NCBI RefSeq assembly: GCF_000423545.1 | Contig: NZ_AUIE01000001.1 | Coordinates: 186,001 to 250,000 of the forward strand | Source: Metapseudomonas resinovorans DSM 21078 | GTDB lineage: Bacteria > Pseudomonadota > Gammaproteobacteria > Pseudomonadales > Pseudomonadaceae | Direction: 5' to 3' | Length of the DNA stretch: 64,000 nucleotides | In this document: positions 27,894 through 36,241 of the stretch, one piece after another | How positions within the stretch are numbered: the stretch's first letter is position 1 | How the letters are laid out: every line of letters starts with the position of its first letter | The notes under the pieces: model-generated | What the model was told of the DNA's origin: nothing | Databases searched by the model: none | The model's input: the letters and a program-made list of their open reading frames with translations, nothing else | Position numbers and translations under genes: made by a program

Positions 27894-28552
27894 GGGCGTG
27901 CATCCACCAGGTAGCCGATTCCCCGCACGGTGCGGATGAGGTCGCTGGAGAGCTTCTTGCGCAGGTGGTGGATATGCACTTCCAGGGTGTTGCTTTCGGC
28001 TTCCTCGTCCCAGCCGTAGAGCGTCTGCACCAGGCGTTCACGGGTGAGCACCTTGCCCGGCTGTGAGAGCAGTTCGTGGAGCAACTGGTATTCCTTGGGG
28101 GTCAGCGGCACTGGGCTGCCCAGGTAGCTGACCTGCTGGCTGGCAGGATCGAGCACCACGCCGGCGTGTTCGATCAGCACCTGCGGCCGCCCGGCGCTGC
28201 GGCGCAGCAGGGCGCGCAGGCGGGCCTTGAGCTCATTGAGGTCGAAGGGTTTGACGAGGTAGTCGTCGGCTCCGGCGTCCAGGCCGATGATGCGGTCGTC
28301 GGTGGCGTCGCGGGCAGTGAGCACCAGCACCGGCAGGGTGGAGCCGCTGGCCCGCAACTGTTGCAGCACCTGTACGCCGTCCAGCCTTGGCAACCCGAGG
28401 TCGAGGATCGCCAGGTCGAATTCTTCGGTCTGCAGTGCATGCAGCGCGCTGGCGCCGTCAGTCAGCCAGTCGATGGTGTAGCCCTCCTGGCGCAGGCCGG
28501 CGCGCACGCCGGCCCCCAGGGCGTTGTCGTCTTCGACGAGTAGCAGTCGCAT
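27890..28552 (-). CDS. OmpR-family response regulator (QseB/PmrA type)
   Basis: A 220-residue regulator. The receiver (1-115) has LLVEDDNAL, the phospho-Asp in LAILDLGLPRLDG and the switch LVLTARDATDDR and YLVKPFDLNEL. The winged-helix output (125-217) ends SNTLEVHIHHLRKKL then IRTVRGIGYLV, as in PmrA and QseB. These regulators bind tandem CTTAAG-like boxes; such a box lies at 32852-32868 before the first gene of this operon, which suggests autoregulation of the whole unit. Confidence 0.94.
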   Translation of the reverse strand: MRLLLVEDDNALGAGVRAGLRQEGYTIDWLTDGASALHALQTEEFDLAILDLGLPRLDGVQVLQQLRASGSTLPVLVLTARDATDDRIIGLDAGADDYLVKPFDLNELKARLRALLRRSAGRPQVLIEHAGVVLDPASQQVSYLGSPVPLTPKEYQLLHELLSQPGKVLTRERLVQTLYGWDEEAESNTLEVHIHHLRKKLSSDLIRTVRGIGYLVDARP

Positions 28553-28560
28553 GGACGTCC

Positions 28561-29205
28561 TTAGTGTTTGGCGATTGCCTGCAGTAAAGCATCGATTTCC
28601 TGGCGGCGGCCCTGGTCGGCGAGCTCGCGTCCGGGGCGCGGGGCGGCGGCCTTGGCCTTGAGCAGAACCTCGCGGGCCTGTTCCGGGTGGCCCTGGCGGT
28701 ACAGGTGGTCGCCCCAGAAATACAGGCTGTCGATGCCCGACGGATTGATCTGCAGGGCCTTGCGCAGCAATTGGTCGGCCTTGTCTTCGTCACCGAAGCT
28801 GACGGGCCAGCCGGGTACCCGGTCGTACAGTGCGCCAAGGCTGGTGTAGGCCGAGCCCTGCAGCGCCTGTGGGTCGAGCTGGATGGCACGCTCAAGCGCC
28901 GCGCGGGCATCCTTGACCTTGCCCAGCGCGCCCAGGCCGCCTTCGGCACCAGCCCAGCTGCTGGTGACGATGCCGTGCCAGATCCAGGCTTCGGCGGCCT
29001 GCGGGGTGCTGTGGGTGAAGGCACTGCTCTGGGCTGCGAGCTTCTCGAATTCGGCGGCGCGCTGCTTTTCCGGCACCTGGTACTGGATCTGTGCCCAGCG
29101 CTGCTGGATGTCGGCCAGGCGCTGGCTGCCGCTGGCGTCCAGGGCCCAGGCCGGGATGCTGAGGGTCAGGAACAGGCCGAAGGCGCAGAAGAGCTTGTTC
29201 ATCAT
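28561..29205 (-). CDS. Exported TPR-repeat protein
   Basis: A 214-residue protein with a signal peptide (KLFCAFGLFLTLSIPAWALD) followed by tetratricopeptide-like helices: AAEAWIWHGIVTSSW, ARAALERAIQLDPQALQGSA, DQLLRKALQINPSGIDSLYF and HPEQAREVLLKAKAAAPRPG. Start at the first of two adjacent ATG codons, with AAGGACC upstream. It overlaps the SDR gene by 4 bases and is fifth in the operon. As a periplasmic scaffold it could hold partners of the lipid-modifying enzymes or of the sensor kinase; this is inference. Confidence 0.85.
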   Translation of the reverse strand: MMNKLFCAFGLFLTLSIPAWALDASGSQRLADIQQRWAQIQYQVPEKQRAAEFEKLAAQSSAFTHSTPQAAEAWIWHGIVTSSWAGAEGGLGALGKVKDARAALERAIQLDPQALQGSAYTSLGALYDRVPGWPVSFGDEDKADQLLRKALQINPSGIDSLYFWGDHLYRQGHPEQAREVLLKAKAAAPRPGRELADQGRRQEIDALLQAIAKH

Positions 29206-30008
29206 GGGTGGTCCTTGCTGTGGTGGGCGGTGCTGAAGCGGCGGATGATCGGCAGTTGCTTGTGCAGGGCGCGGTCCACTACACCCGGAAGCATGCCGTT
29301 GAGGCGGACGAAGAACTTCTCCGGCCAGCCCAGGTAGACCTCGCTGAGGTCCTTTTCGATGGCGGCGATCACCGCCCCGGCCACCTGTTCGGGCTCGTCC
29401 ACCCCCACTTTGAGTTCGGCGTTGAGGGCCATGGCGGCCTGGCTGTTCATGCGGGTACGGGTGGCGCGCGGTGCGACGTACAGGACATTCACCGGGGTAT
29501 CCGCCAGCTCCCGGCGCAGGGCCTCGGAGAATCCACGCAGGGCGAACTTGCTGGCGCAGTACACGGCGTATCCGGGGTAGCCGATGGAGCCGTAGATGGA
29601 CCCGACGTTGACCACCAGGGCATGGCTCTGCTGGCGCAACAGTGGCAGCAGGGCACGGGTCAACTGCAGGGTGGCGGTGACATTGAGGGCAAGCATGCCC
29701 TCGATCTGGCTGTCGTCCACCTGTTCCAGCATGGCGAAACTGTTCACCCCGGCGGCGTTCACCAGGACATTGATGCCGCCCATGCTGCGTGCGTCGTCGA
29801 GGACCCGCTGGCGGCCCTGCGGTTCGCGCAGGTCGGCGCCGGTCCAGGTGAGCTGCTGCGCAAAGCGCTTGCGCAGTGCCGCCAGGGGTTCCTGGTGGCG
29901 GCTCACCGCCAATACCTGGGCGCCTCGTGCGCAGAGTTGTTCGGCCAGGGCCAGGCCGATGCCGCCGCTGGCGCCGGTGAGGAGCACGCGGCAATCAGTG
30001 AGGCGCAT
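29202..30008 (-). CDS. Short-chain dehydrogenase/reductase in lipid-type operon
   Basis: A 268-residue classical SDR with the cofactor motif TGASGGIG (11-18), NAAG at 84-87 and the catalytic Ser137, Tyr150 and Lys154 (GSIYGSIGYPGYAVYCASK). The C-terminal tail beyond 215 (VYLGWPEKFFVRLNGMLPG) is typical of SDRs that act on fatty acyl or other long hydrophobic substrates. It overlaps the oxidase gene upstream by 14 bases and the TPR gene downstream by 4. A ketone or aldehyde made by its operon partners is the likely substrate class. Confidence 0.9.
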   Translation of the reverse strand: MRLTDCRVLLTGASGGIGLALAEQLCARGAQVLAVSRHQEPLAALRKRFAQQLTWTGADLREPQGRQRVLDDARSMGGINVLVNAAGVNSFAMLEQVDDSQIEGMLALNVTATLQLTRALLPLLRQQSHALVVNVGSIYGSIGYPGYAVYCASKFALRGFSEALRRELADTPVNVLYVAPRATRTRMNSQAAMALNAELKVGVDEPEQVAGAVIAAIEKDLSEVYLGWPEKFFVRLNGMLPGVVDRALHKQLPIIRRFSTAHHSKDHP

Positions 30009-30669
30009 GACTCACCTCATGGGCACGGGGCAGGCCGCGGAACATCTCGGCGTAGAGCAGGTAGACCACCTTGGCGGCATGGATAACGGCCTGTTTGTCT
30101 TCTTCGTCTTCCAGGCGGTCCATCAGGCGGCGGTAGGTCGCCATGTGCTCCTGGTCGAGGACGCCGTGGGACGACAGGTAGCTGAAGGCGTCCGACGGCA
30201 GGCCGAGGCTCTCGCGGATGGTGTCGGCTGCCTGGGTGGCCAGGGCGATGCTGGTGCCTTCCAGTACGTTGACCATGCCGAAGAGTCCCACCGGATTGCC
30301 GCGGGCGATCTGGTCGTAGAGGAAGGCCACCATCAGCTCGATGGCAAGCGAGGGGCGGCTGCGGCTGACGGCTTCGGCATCACCGCCGCAGGCCGCGATG
30401 TCATTGAGAATCCAACGCTCGTGCCCGTACTCCTCCTCGATGTACTCGCAGACGGCGCCACGGAGCCATTCCAGGCGCGAGGGCAGGCGGGCGCCACAGG
30501 CCATCATCAGCGGCACGGTGTGGCGCACATGGTGGTAGGCCTGGTCGAGAAAGGCGCGGTAGCCTTCCAGGCTGACCTGGCCGGCCAGGGCCTCGCGTAT
30601 CACCGGGACACTGAACAGCGCCTCGCGTTCACGGGCGGTGGCGGCTTGCAGTTGGTCGAAGAAACTCAT
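29995..30669 (-). CDS. Heme-oxygenase-like iron-containing redox enzyme
   Basis: A 224-residue all-helical protein of the heme-oxygenase-like diiron oxidase (HDO) / TenA superfamily. Candidate metal ligands are visible: His47 and His50 (AYHHVRHT), Glu79 with His83 and Glu84 (EEEYGHE), Glu137 (NVLEGTS), and Asp172 and His175 or nearby (LDQEHM). This full set suggests an active diiron oxidase rather than a thiaminase. Known HDO members include UndA, which converts fatty acids to terminal alkenes, and CADD. The adjacent acyl-AMP ligase gene overlaps it by 4 bases, so an activated acyl substrate is plausible. Confidence 0.85.
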   Translation of the reverse strand: MSFFDQLQAATAREREALFSVPVIREALAGQVSLEGYRAFLDQAYHHVRHTVPLMMACGARLPSRLEWLRGAVCEYIEEEYGHERWILNDIAACGGDAEAVSRSRPSLAIELMVAFLYDQIARGNPVGLFGMVNVLEGTSIALATQAADTIRESLGLPSDAFSYLSSHGVLDQEHMATYRRLMDRLEDEEDKQAVIHAAKVVYLLYAEMFRGLPRAHEVSHAPH

Positions 30670-32135
30670 GGTTTAACCTCATTCTCGAGTTCAAGCAGGG
30701 TGCCGCGATAGCGCGCGAGTATGGCCTCGCGGCGCAATCGGCCATTGGTGGTGAGCAGCCCGTCGGCGGCGCTGAAGGGGGTTTCCAGGCGATGCCATGC
30801 CCTGATCCGTGCGTAGTCGGGCAACTCGGCGTTGGCACCGGCCACGGCATCGGCGAGGGTTTGCGCATCGCATTGCGGGTCCAGTGGCCAGAGCAGGGCG
30901 AGGTTGCCGGGCAGCCCTTCGCCATGAACGAACGCCTGGGCGATCACGCCGCGCTGGGTGAGCTCGGCTTCCACCCAGTCCGGGTTCACGTTGCGACCGA
31001 AGCTGGTGATGAACTGATGTTTTTTGCGGCCCTTGAGGTGCAGATAGCCGTCGGCATCCAACTCGCCCAGGTCGCCGGTGGGCCACCAGTCGCCGGTGAA
31101 CGGCGGTTCTCCCAGGTAGCCGAGCAGGGCGGAGCCGCTGACTTCCACTTCACCGTCGTCCGCCAGGCGCACCCGCACGTGGGGCAGGGGCCGGCCGACA
31201 CTGCCCGGCCGGTTGGCGCCGGGGCGGTTCAGGCAGACCACAGACGCGCATTCGGACAGGCCGTAGCCTTCGAATACCGGCAGGCCGACCTTGGCCGCAC
31301 GGCTCAGCAGGTCCTTCGATACCCGCGCGCCGCCTACCGCTACGAAGCGGAACTGCACGGCGCTGAGGAGTCCACGTTCAATGGCGGTGACCAGGCCCAG
31401 CAGCAACTGCGGTACCAGGATCAGGCTCTGTGCGCCGCTGAGGACGACGCTGGCCAACAGTTTTTGCCAGTCCACGCCGCTGGCTCCCTGGATGCCCATC
31501 TGTCGCTGCGGCAGCAGGGTCACGCAGGCGCCCGCCAGCAGGGCGGCGTAGATGCCGAGGTTCTCCAGCAGCACGGCCAATGGCAGTACCGCCAGGTAAT
31601 GGGCCGGTGCCGTGGGACGGCTGGCCGTCTGCAGTTCATGGGCGACCCGCAGCAGGGCGTCCGCTCCCAGGCACACGCCCTTGGGCTGGCCGGTGGTACC
31701 GGAGGTGTAGGTGACCTTGGCGGTGCCGGCGGGCAGGGCGGCGTGGCCGCTGCGGGACTTGCGCCAGAAGGTGCCGTCGGCCTGGAATCCGGCTCCTTCC
31801 AGTTCGTTGGTGAAATTGGCGTCGACCACCGCCAGGCCGACCTGGCATTGCTCCAGGCAGTGGGCGCGCTGGGCGGGGCTGAAGAAGGGCGGCAGGATCA
31901 GGCAGGGGCGCCCGCTGAGCAGGGCGGCCAGGTCCCAAAGCAATGCCTCGGGGCCGTTGTCCAGGCCGAGGGCGAGCACGCCTTCGGGTTCGGCGCGCAG
32001 CAGGGCTTCGCGCTGTTCCACTTCGGCCAGCAATTGAGCATAGGTGTAGCGCCGGGTGTCGCCGCGCAGGGCCAGGGGCTGCGGCAGGTGGTTGGCGTAG
32101 CCGTGCAGGATCGCCCGCAAGTCCTCAGGCTGCAT
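30666..32135 (-). CDS. AMP-dependent acyl ligase
   Basis: A 489-residue ANL-superfamily adenylating enzyme. The P-loop motif is VTYTSGTTGQPKGVCLG (about 140-156), the A5 region reads VFEGYGLSECASVVCLN, and the A7/A8 region WWPTGDLGELDADGYLHLKG leads to FGRNVNPDWVEAEL. The family activates carboxylic acids as acyl-AMP and transfers them to CoA or a carrier. It resembles long-chain fatty acid ligases more than aryl or amino-acid ligases. No carrier protein gene is in the operon, so CoA is the likely acceptor. The start overlaps the hemolysin-family gene by 11 bases. Confidence 0.9.
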   Translation of the reverse strand: MQPEDLRAILHGYANHLPQPLALRGDTRRYTYAQLLAEVEQREALLRAEPEGVLALGLDNGPEALLWDLAALLSGRPCLILPPFFSPAQRAHCLEQCQVGLAVVDANFTNELEGAGFQADGTFWRKSRSGHAALPAGTAKVTYTSGTTGQPKGVCLGADALLRVAHELQTASRPTAPAHYLAVLPLAVLLENLGIYAALLAGACVTLLPQRQMGIQGASGVDWQKLLASVVLSGAQSLILVPQLLLGLVTAIERGLLSAVQFRFVAVGGARVSKDLLSRAAKVGLPVFEGYGLSECASVVCLNRPGANRPGSVGRPLPHVRVRLADDGEVEVSGSALLGYLGEPPFTGDWWPTGDLGELDADGYLHLKGRKKHQFITSFGRNVNPDWVEAELTQRGVIAQAFVHGEGLPGNLALLWPLDPQCDAQTLADAVAGANAELPDYARIRAWHRLETPFSAADGLLTTNGRLRREAILARYRGTLLELENEVKP

Positions 32136-32802
32136 GGTGGGCTGCTCCTTCTGCCTCAGGAAAACCCAGGCGCGTGATGATCCCGCTGCGCTGCAACTGT
32201 TCGAAGCCGTGGCGGATGCTGCCGGTGAACACCTGGGGCTTCTGCTCGTAGTAGGTGCCCCATTGCTCCTGCTCTTGCCCGTTGAGGCGGCTGGGGTCGG
32301 CCTCGCCCAGGCGCAAGGGCTCCAGGCCGAGGCGGCGGAAGCTGTTGATCAGGCTCGGCGCACCGGTGAACACCACCCATTCCAGGCCGCGCAGGTTCAG
32401 CAGCCAGGTCACGGCGACGATGATCAGCCGCGCATTGCCGGCATTGATCGAGGCCAGGTTGCCCACTTCCACCACCTGCTCGCGTGTCACCGGGTGGGGC
32501 GCCAGGCGGGAGATGAGCGATTCCGCCGGTCCTTCCAGGTACTGCTCGAGGAACAGTGGCCCCTGCTCGGCGAGGCGAATGCCGGCCACGGCGCTGAGCG
32601 CGCCGTGGTAATTGCGCATGCTCAAAAGCTCCGGCATGAATTGGCGGATGTCCGCGCCATGGGCGCTGAGGAATCGGCGATGGACGAAGTCCTCCACCTG
32701 GCTGCGTCCGGAATCACCGGCCAACAGCAGGGACAGGGACTGTTGCTGCGACTTGTGACCGAAACGGAATGGGAACAGGGAGTTCCACTCGGCGCTGTTC
32801 AT
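32125..32802 (-). CDS. Thermostable hemolysin family protein (GNAT-like)
   Basis: A 225-residue protein of the thermostable hemolysin (PF12261) family, named after a Vibrio protein but related in fold to GNAT acyltransferases. Landmarks are VEDFVHRRFLSAHGADI, RQFMPELLSMRNYHGALSAV and the acyl-CoA-site-like VEVGNLASINAGNARLIIVA then VVFTGAPSLINSFRRLGLEP. There is no signal peptide, so it is probably a cytoplasmic acyltransferase and not a toxin. It is the first gene of the operon; the ATG at 32802 is 50 bases from the PmrA/QseB-like box. Confidence 0.82.
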   Translation of the reverse strand: MNSAEWNSLFPFRFGHKSQQQSLSLLLAGDSGRSQVEDFVHRRFLSAHGADIRQFMPELLSMRNYHGALSAVAGIRLAEQGPLFLEQYLEGPAESLISRLAPHPVTREQVVEVGNLASINAGNARLIIVAVTWLLNLRGLEWVVFTGAPSLINSFRRLGLEPLRLGEADPSRLNGQEQEQWGTYYEQKPQVFTGSIRHGFEQLQRSGIITRLGFPEAEGAAHHAA

Positions 32803-32851
32803 CGTTGCCCTCCAGGCGTTTGGCGTATGGAGGGCAGTATCTGTGGGAAGT

Positions 32852-32868
32852 CTTAAGGGACCCTGAAG
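32852..32868 (-). promoter_or_regulatory. PmrA/QseB-like box before the seven-gene operon
   Basis: CTTAAG (32852-32857), 5 bases, CTGAAG (32863-32868). It differs by one base from the CTTAAG-N5-CTTAAG site of PmrA-type regulators. It lies just upstream of the first operon gene, which also encodes a regulator of that type as its sixth member. Confidence 0.6.
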
Positions 32869-32939
32869 GCGCGGACATGAACTCACACGACGTGGGTCGA
32901 TGGAACATTCAGTGAGGCCACCGCTCTCGCAGTACCGTG

Positions 32940-33878
32940 CTAGCCGGATGAGCCGCACGCTGCCATTTTCTGGCCGTTCCCGCCGCGCTCCTTCACTTGG
33001 TACATGGATGTGTCCGCTGCTGCCAGGAGCTCATCCGGATTGCGGCCGTGATCGGGGTAACGCGCCAGGCCGATGCTGGCGCTGATGGAGCAGGTCTGTC
33101 CGTCGATTCGATAAGGACGGGCAATGCGTCGCACAAGGTTCTTTGCCATGGCGTCCAGGTCCGAAGACTGGTGGGGCGTCGTCAGTACTACCACGAACTC
33201 ATCGCCACTCAGGCGGGCTACCAGATCGCTCCTGCGGACGCCCCCAAGCAGGCGACCGGCGACGGCGACCAGCAGTTTGTCGCCATAGGCGTGGCCGAAG
33301 GCATCGTTGACCGGTTTGAATTTGTCCAGGTCGATGAACATCAGGGCAAGCGGAACGCCATTCTGATCAGCCTCTTGCAACGCTTGCTGCAAACGCTCGA
33401 AAAGCAGGCGTCGGTTGGGAAGTCGGGTCAGGGGATCGTGTTCGGCTTCAAAGCGTACGCGCGATCGTTCCTGGTCGGTTTGAGTGAAACTGTGCTGGAT
33501 GGCCAGCAACTGGCTGACCCGGCCCTGGTCGTCGAGCAGCGGTGTGATGACCTGGTTGACCCGGTAGAAGCTGCCGTCCCTGGCGCGCTCCAGCAACTCG
33601 CCCTGCCAGGGCTTGCCGCTCAGCACGGTGCTCCAGAGCCGGGCATAGAAATCGGGGTCCTGTTCCCCGGATTTGAGCAGCGCGGGAGTCTTGCCCAGCA
33701 ACTCTGCGAGCGAGTAACCGCTGAGCATGCAGAAGGCCGGGTTGGCCCATTCGATGCGTCCATTGCAGTCGGTGATCAGGATGGCATTGGCGGCGCCTTC
33801 CATAGCCCTGGCCAGTAGCTGCCGGTCGCACTCGTTCAATTGGGTACTCCAGCGCGGCGAGAGGTCGCACACAGCCAA
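32940..33878 (-). CDS. PAS-GGDEF diguanylate cyclase
   Basis: A 312-residue cytoplasmic protein. A PAS domain (about 20-135: ILITDCNGRIEWANPAFCML, GKTPALLKSGEQDPDFYARL) is joined to a GGDEF domain (about 145-305: EHDPLTRLPNRRLLFERL). The active-site loop reads SGDEF rather than GGDEF; SGDEF proteins can be active. An RRSD inhibitory I-site lies 5 residues before it, as expected for product feedback by c-di-GMP. It makes c-di-GMP in response to a signal sensed by PAS. It lies upstream of, and reads in the same direction as, the seven-gene operon, with a 137-bp gap that holds that operon's box. Confidence 0.92.
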   Translation of the reverse strand: MAVCDLSPRWSTQLNECDRQLLARAMEGAANAILITDCNGRIEWANPAFCMLSGYSLAELLGKTPALLKSGEQDPDFYARLWSTVLSGKPWQGELLERARDGSFYRVNQVITPLLDDQGRVSQLLAIQHSFTQTDQERSRVRFEAEHDPLTRLPNRRLLFERLQQALQEADQNGVPLALMFIDLDKFKPVNDAFGHAYGDKLLVAVAGRLLGGVRRSDLVARLSGDEFVVVLTTPHQSSDLDAMAKNLVRRIARPYRIDGQTCSISASIGLARYPDHGRNPDELLAAADTSMYQVKERGGNGQKMAACGSSG

Positions 33879-34031
33879 GACTCTATGTGATGGATTTACG
33901 GGTTTTCTTGATCGGCATCAGGCCTGTGGCACACCGCCATCCCCTACCTTGATCCAAGTCGTGCTGCTCGCTGGCAGCTAGAGTTTCCCTCCAGAGATTC
34001 GTATGGATCGACGCAAGAGACGGTGATCGAG

Positions 34032-35417
34032 ATGGGTACCCATATCAGCTTTCTTGGCGGTGCTGGCACGGTGACCGGCAGCAAGTACCTGCTGGAGCAT
34101 GAAGGGCAGCGGGTGCTGGTGGATTGCGGCCTGTTCCAGGGCTACAAGGCGCTACGGCTGCGCAACTGGGAGCGTTTCCCGATCCGCCCGCACCGGCTGG
34201 ATGCCGTGGTGCTGACCCACGCCCACCTGGACCACAGCGGCTACCTGCCTGCGTTGGTGCGGGACGGTTACGCAGGCCCCATCTATGCCACCGAGGCCAC
34301 GTGCGAACTCGTGGAAATCCTCCTGCGCGATAGCGCGCGCTTGCAGGAGGAGGAGGCCGAGTACGCCAATCGCCGAGGTTACTCCCGCCACCATCCGGCC
34401 AAGCCGCTCTATACCGAAGCCGATGCGGAGCAAGCCCTGAAGCAGTTGCGCCCGTTCGCCTGGCACCGTTCCTACGAGATCGCTTCGGGGGTCCGCCTGC
34501 AGTTGCGGCCGGCCGGGCACATCCTGGGGGCGGCGATGGTGGAACTGGAGGCGGGGGGGCGTCGCGTCCTTTTTTCCGGCGACCTCGGGCGCCCGGACGA
34601 TCCACTGATGGTGGCGCCGGAAGTCGTCGAGGGCGCTGATTTCCTGGTGGTGGAGTCCACCTACGGCAATCGCCAGCACCCCTCGGAAGACACCCAGCGG
34701 GTGCTGGCCGACGTCATCAACCGAACGGCGCTGCGCAAGGGGATAGTGGTCGTACCGTCCTTCGCGGTGGGGCGGGCGCAATTGCTGATGTACTTGCTGT
34801 ATCGCCTGAAGCAGGACGGGATGATTCCGGACCTGCCCGTCTACCTCAACAGCCCCATGGCCACTGACGTGACCACGCTCTACCAGCGCTTCCGGACCGA
34901 GCACCGCCTGAGTCGTGCAGAGTGCGAGGGCATGTGCCAGGTGGCGCGCTTCGTGCGGACGGTGGATGAAGCCAAACGCCTGGAGCAATTGCGTACGCCG
35001 GCGGTGATCATCGCCGGCAGCGGGATGGCGACCGGCGGGCGGGTGCTGCATCACCTCAAGGCGCTGGCACCTAACGCGCGCAACACCATCCTGCTGTCCG
35101 GCTTCCAGGCGGGCGGTACCCGTGGCGCAATGATCGCTTCCGGCGCCCGCGAGGTGCGTATCCATGGCGAAGACATCCCCATCCGGGCAGAGGTGGTGAT
35201 GCTGGAGAACCTCTCCGCCCATGCCGATGCCGGCGAGATCCTCGACTGGCTGCGGCCGTTCTCCCGGATTCCGAAACACACCTTCGTGGTCCACGGGGAA
35301 CCTGATGCTGCTGATTGCCTGCGCCGGCGCATAAGCCACGAACTGGGCTGGTCGGTTTCCGTCGCTGAGTATCGCCAGCGGGTGTCCCTGGATGCGCTGG
35401 CGGGGGAGGGCGACTGA
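34032..35417 (+). CDS. MBL-fold beta-CASP ribonuclease family protein
   Basis: A 461-residue metallo-beta-lactamase with a beta-CASP domain, the fold of RNA exonucleases and CPSF73-like endonucleases. The zinc motif HAHLDH is at residues 63 onward (LTHAHLDHSGYLPA). Further ligands are in RPAGHILGAAMVEL and SGDLGRPDDPL, and the RMM end has LENLSAHADAGEI and TFVVHGEPDAADCLRRRI. An in-frame GTG at 34023 is an alternative start. A T-rich terminator follows 100 bases after the stop. Confidence 0.93.
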   Translation: MGTHISFLGGAGTVTGSKYLLEHEGQRVLVDCGLFQGYKALRLRNWERFPIRPHRLDAVVLTHAHLDHSGYLPALVRDGYAGPIYATEATCELVEILLRDSARLQEEEAEYANRRGYSRHHPAKPLYTEADAEQALKQLRPFAWHRSYEIASGVRLQLRPAGHILGAAMVELEAGGRRVLFSGDLGRPDDPLMVAPEVVEGADFLVVESTYGNRQHPSEDTQRVLADVINRTALRKGIVVVPSFAVGRAQLLMYLLYRLKQDGMIPDLPVYLNSPMATDVTTLYQRFRTEHRLSRAECEGMCQVARFVRTVDEAKRLEQLRTPAVIIAGSGMATGGRVLHHLKALAPNARNTILLSGFQAGGTRGAMIASGAREVRIHGEDIPIRAEVVMLENLSAHADAGEILDWLRPFSRIPKHTFVVHGEPDAADCLRRRISHELGWSVSVAEYRQRVSLDALAGEGD

Positions 35418-35515
35418 CATCGACCTGCAGTGATTCGGTCACCAACCGGTCATTTCCAACGGGCATCCTGCATGCAGGAACAGAAAGGGCACAGGACGTG
35501 CCAGGGTGCAAACTC

Positions 35516-35545
35516 AAGCTGCCGGCGATGGCAGCTTTTTTTTTT
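35516..35545 (+). terminator. Rho-independent terminator after beta-CASP gene
   Basis: AAGCTGCC and GGCAGCTT form an 8-bp stem with a 6-base loop, followed by a run of T residues to 35545. Confidence 0.88.
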
Positions 35546-35611
35546 GCGCGCGATTTACCCAGCGGATGACAGGGCCGGAATCGTCGGGCTTCGCTGGGCA
35601 CTGCCGCAACC

Positions 35612-36097
35612 TTAAAGCTTGTAGCCGATCTGCCTCAGCAGCCCCTTGCGCCAGGCGATGTCGTCGGCACCTTCGACTCCACTCGGCGAGAAGCCGTCTA
35701 CCACGCCTAGAACGCCGCGGCCCTGCTCGGTCTCGGCGAGGATGACCTGGGTGGGGTTGGCGGTGGCGCAAAAGATCCGGCAGACCTCCGGCACCAGCTT
35801 CAGGCTGTTGAGCACATTGACCGGATAGAAACCGTCGCCGAGGAAGACGATGAAGCTGTGCCCGGCGCCGATGGCGAGGGCGTTCGTGCGGGCCAGTTCG
35901 AGCATGGCCTCATCGGTGCCGGAGCAGCGCACCAGGCATTTGCCCGAGGCTTCGCAGAAGGCCAGCCCGAAGCGGATTCCGGGCACGGCGCCCACCAGGG
36001 TTTCGTGGATGTCTTCGACGGACTTGATGAAGTGGGTCTGGCCGAAGACGAAATTGATCGACTCCGGCTTGTCGATACTGACGCTGATGAGTTGCAT
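35612..36097 (-). CDS. Adenosine-specific kinase family protein (PF04008)
   Basis: A 161-residue single-domain protein (MQLISVSIDKPESINFVFGQ start, then HFIKSVEDIHETLVGAVPGI). Glycine-rich segments IGAGHSFIVFLGDGFYPVNV and the end CRIFCATANPTQVILAETEQ match the family named after the archaeal adenosine-binding protein. Its bacterial role is not established. The ATG at 36097 gives the normal length. It reads leftward toward the beta-CASP gene. Confidence 0.82.
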   Translation of the reverse strand: MQLISVSIDKPESINFVFGQTHFIKSVEDIHETLVGAVPGIRFGLAFCEASGKCLVRCSGTDEAMLELARTNALAIGAGHSFIVFLGDGFYPVNVLNSLKLVPEVCRIFCATANPTQVILAETEQGRGVLGVVDGFSPSGVEGADDIAWRKGLLRQIGYKL

Positions 36098-36198
36098 GTG
36101 GTGCGCCTCCAACCCCCATGGAACAAGCATAGCCAGGGGACTGGCAGCGGCGCGGTCACCCAGCAGTCAGCCAAGGCAGCGGGTGCCAACTCAGTATG

Positions 36199-36224
36199 AA
36201 AAAACCCGGCGGATGCCGGGTTTC
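36199..36224 (-). terminator. Rho-independent terminator after hpd
   Basis: AAACCCGGC and GCCGGGTTT form a 9-bp stem followed, on the minus strand, by a T run, 18 bases after the hpd stop codon. Confidence 0.9.
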
Positions 36225-36241
36225 TTGCTGGAAATAGCCGC

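Noticed and set aside
32125-32802. Haemolytic toxin
   Set aside because: The family name is historical. The protein has no export signal, is GNAT-like and sits in an operon of metabolic enzymes.
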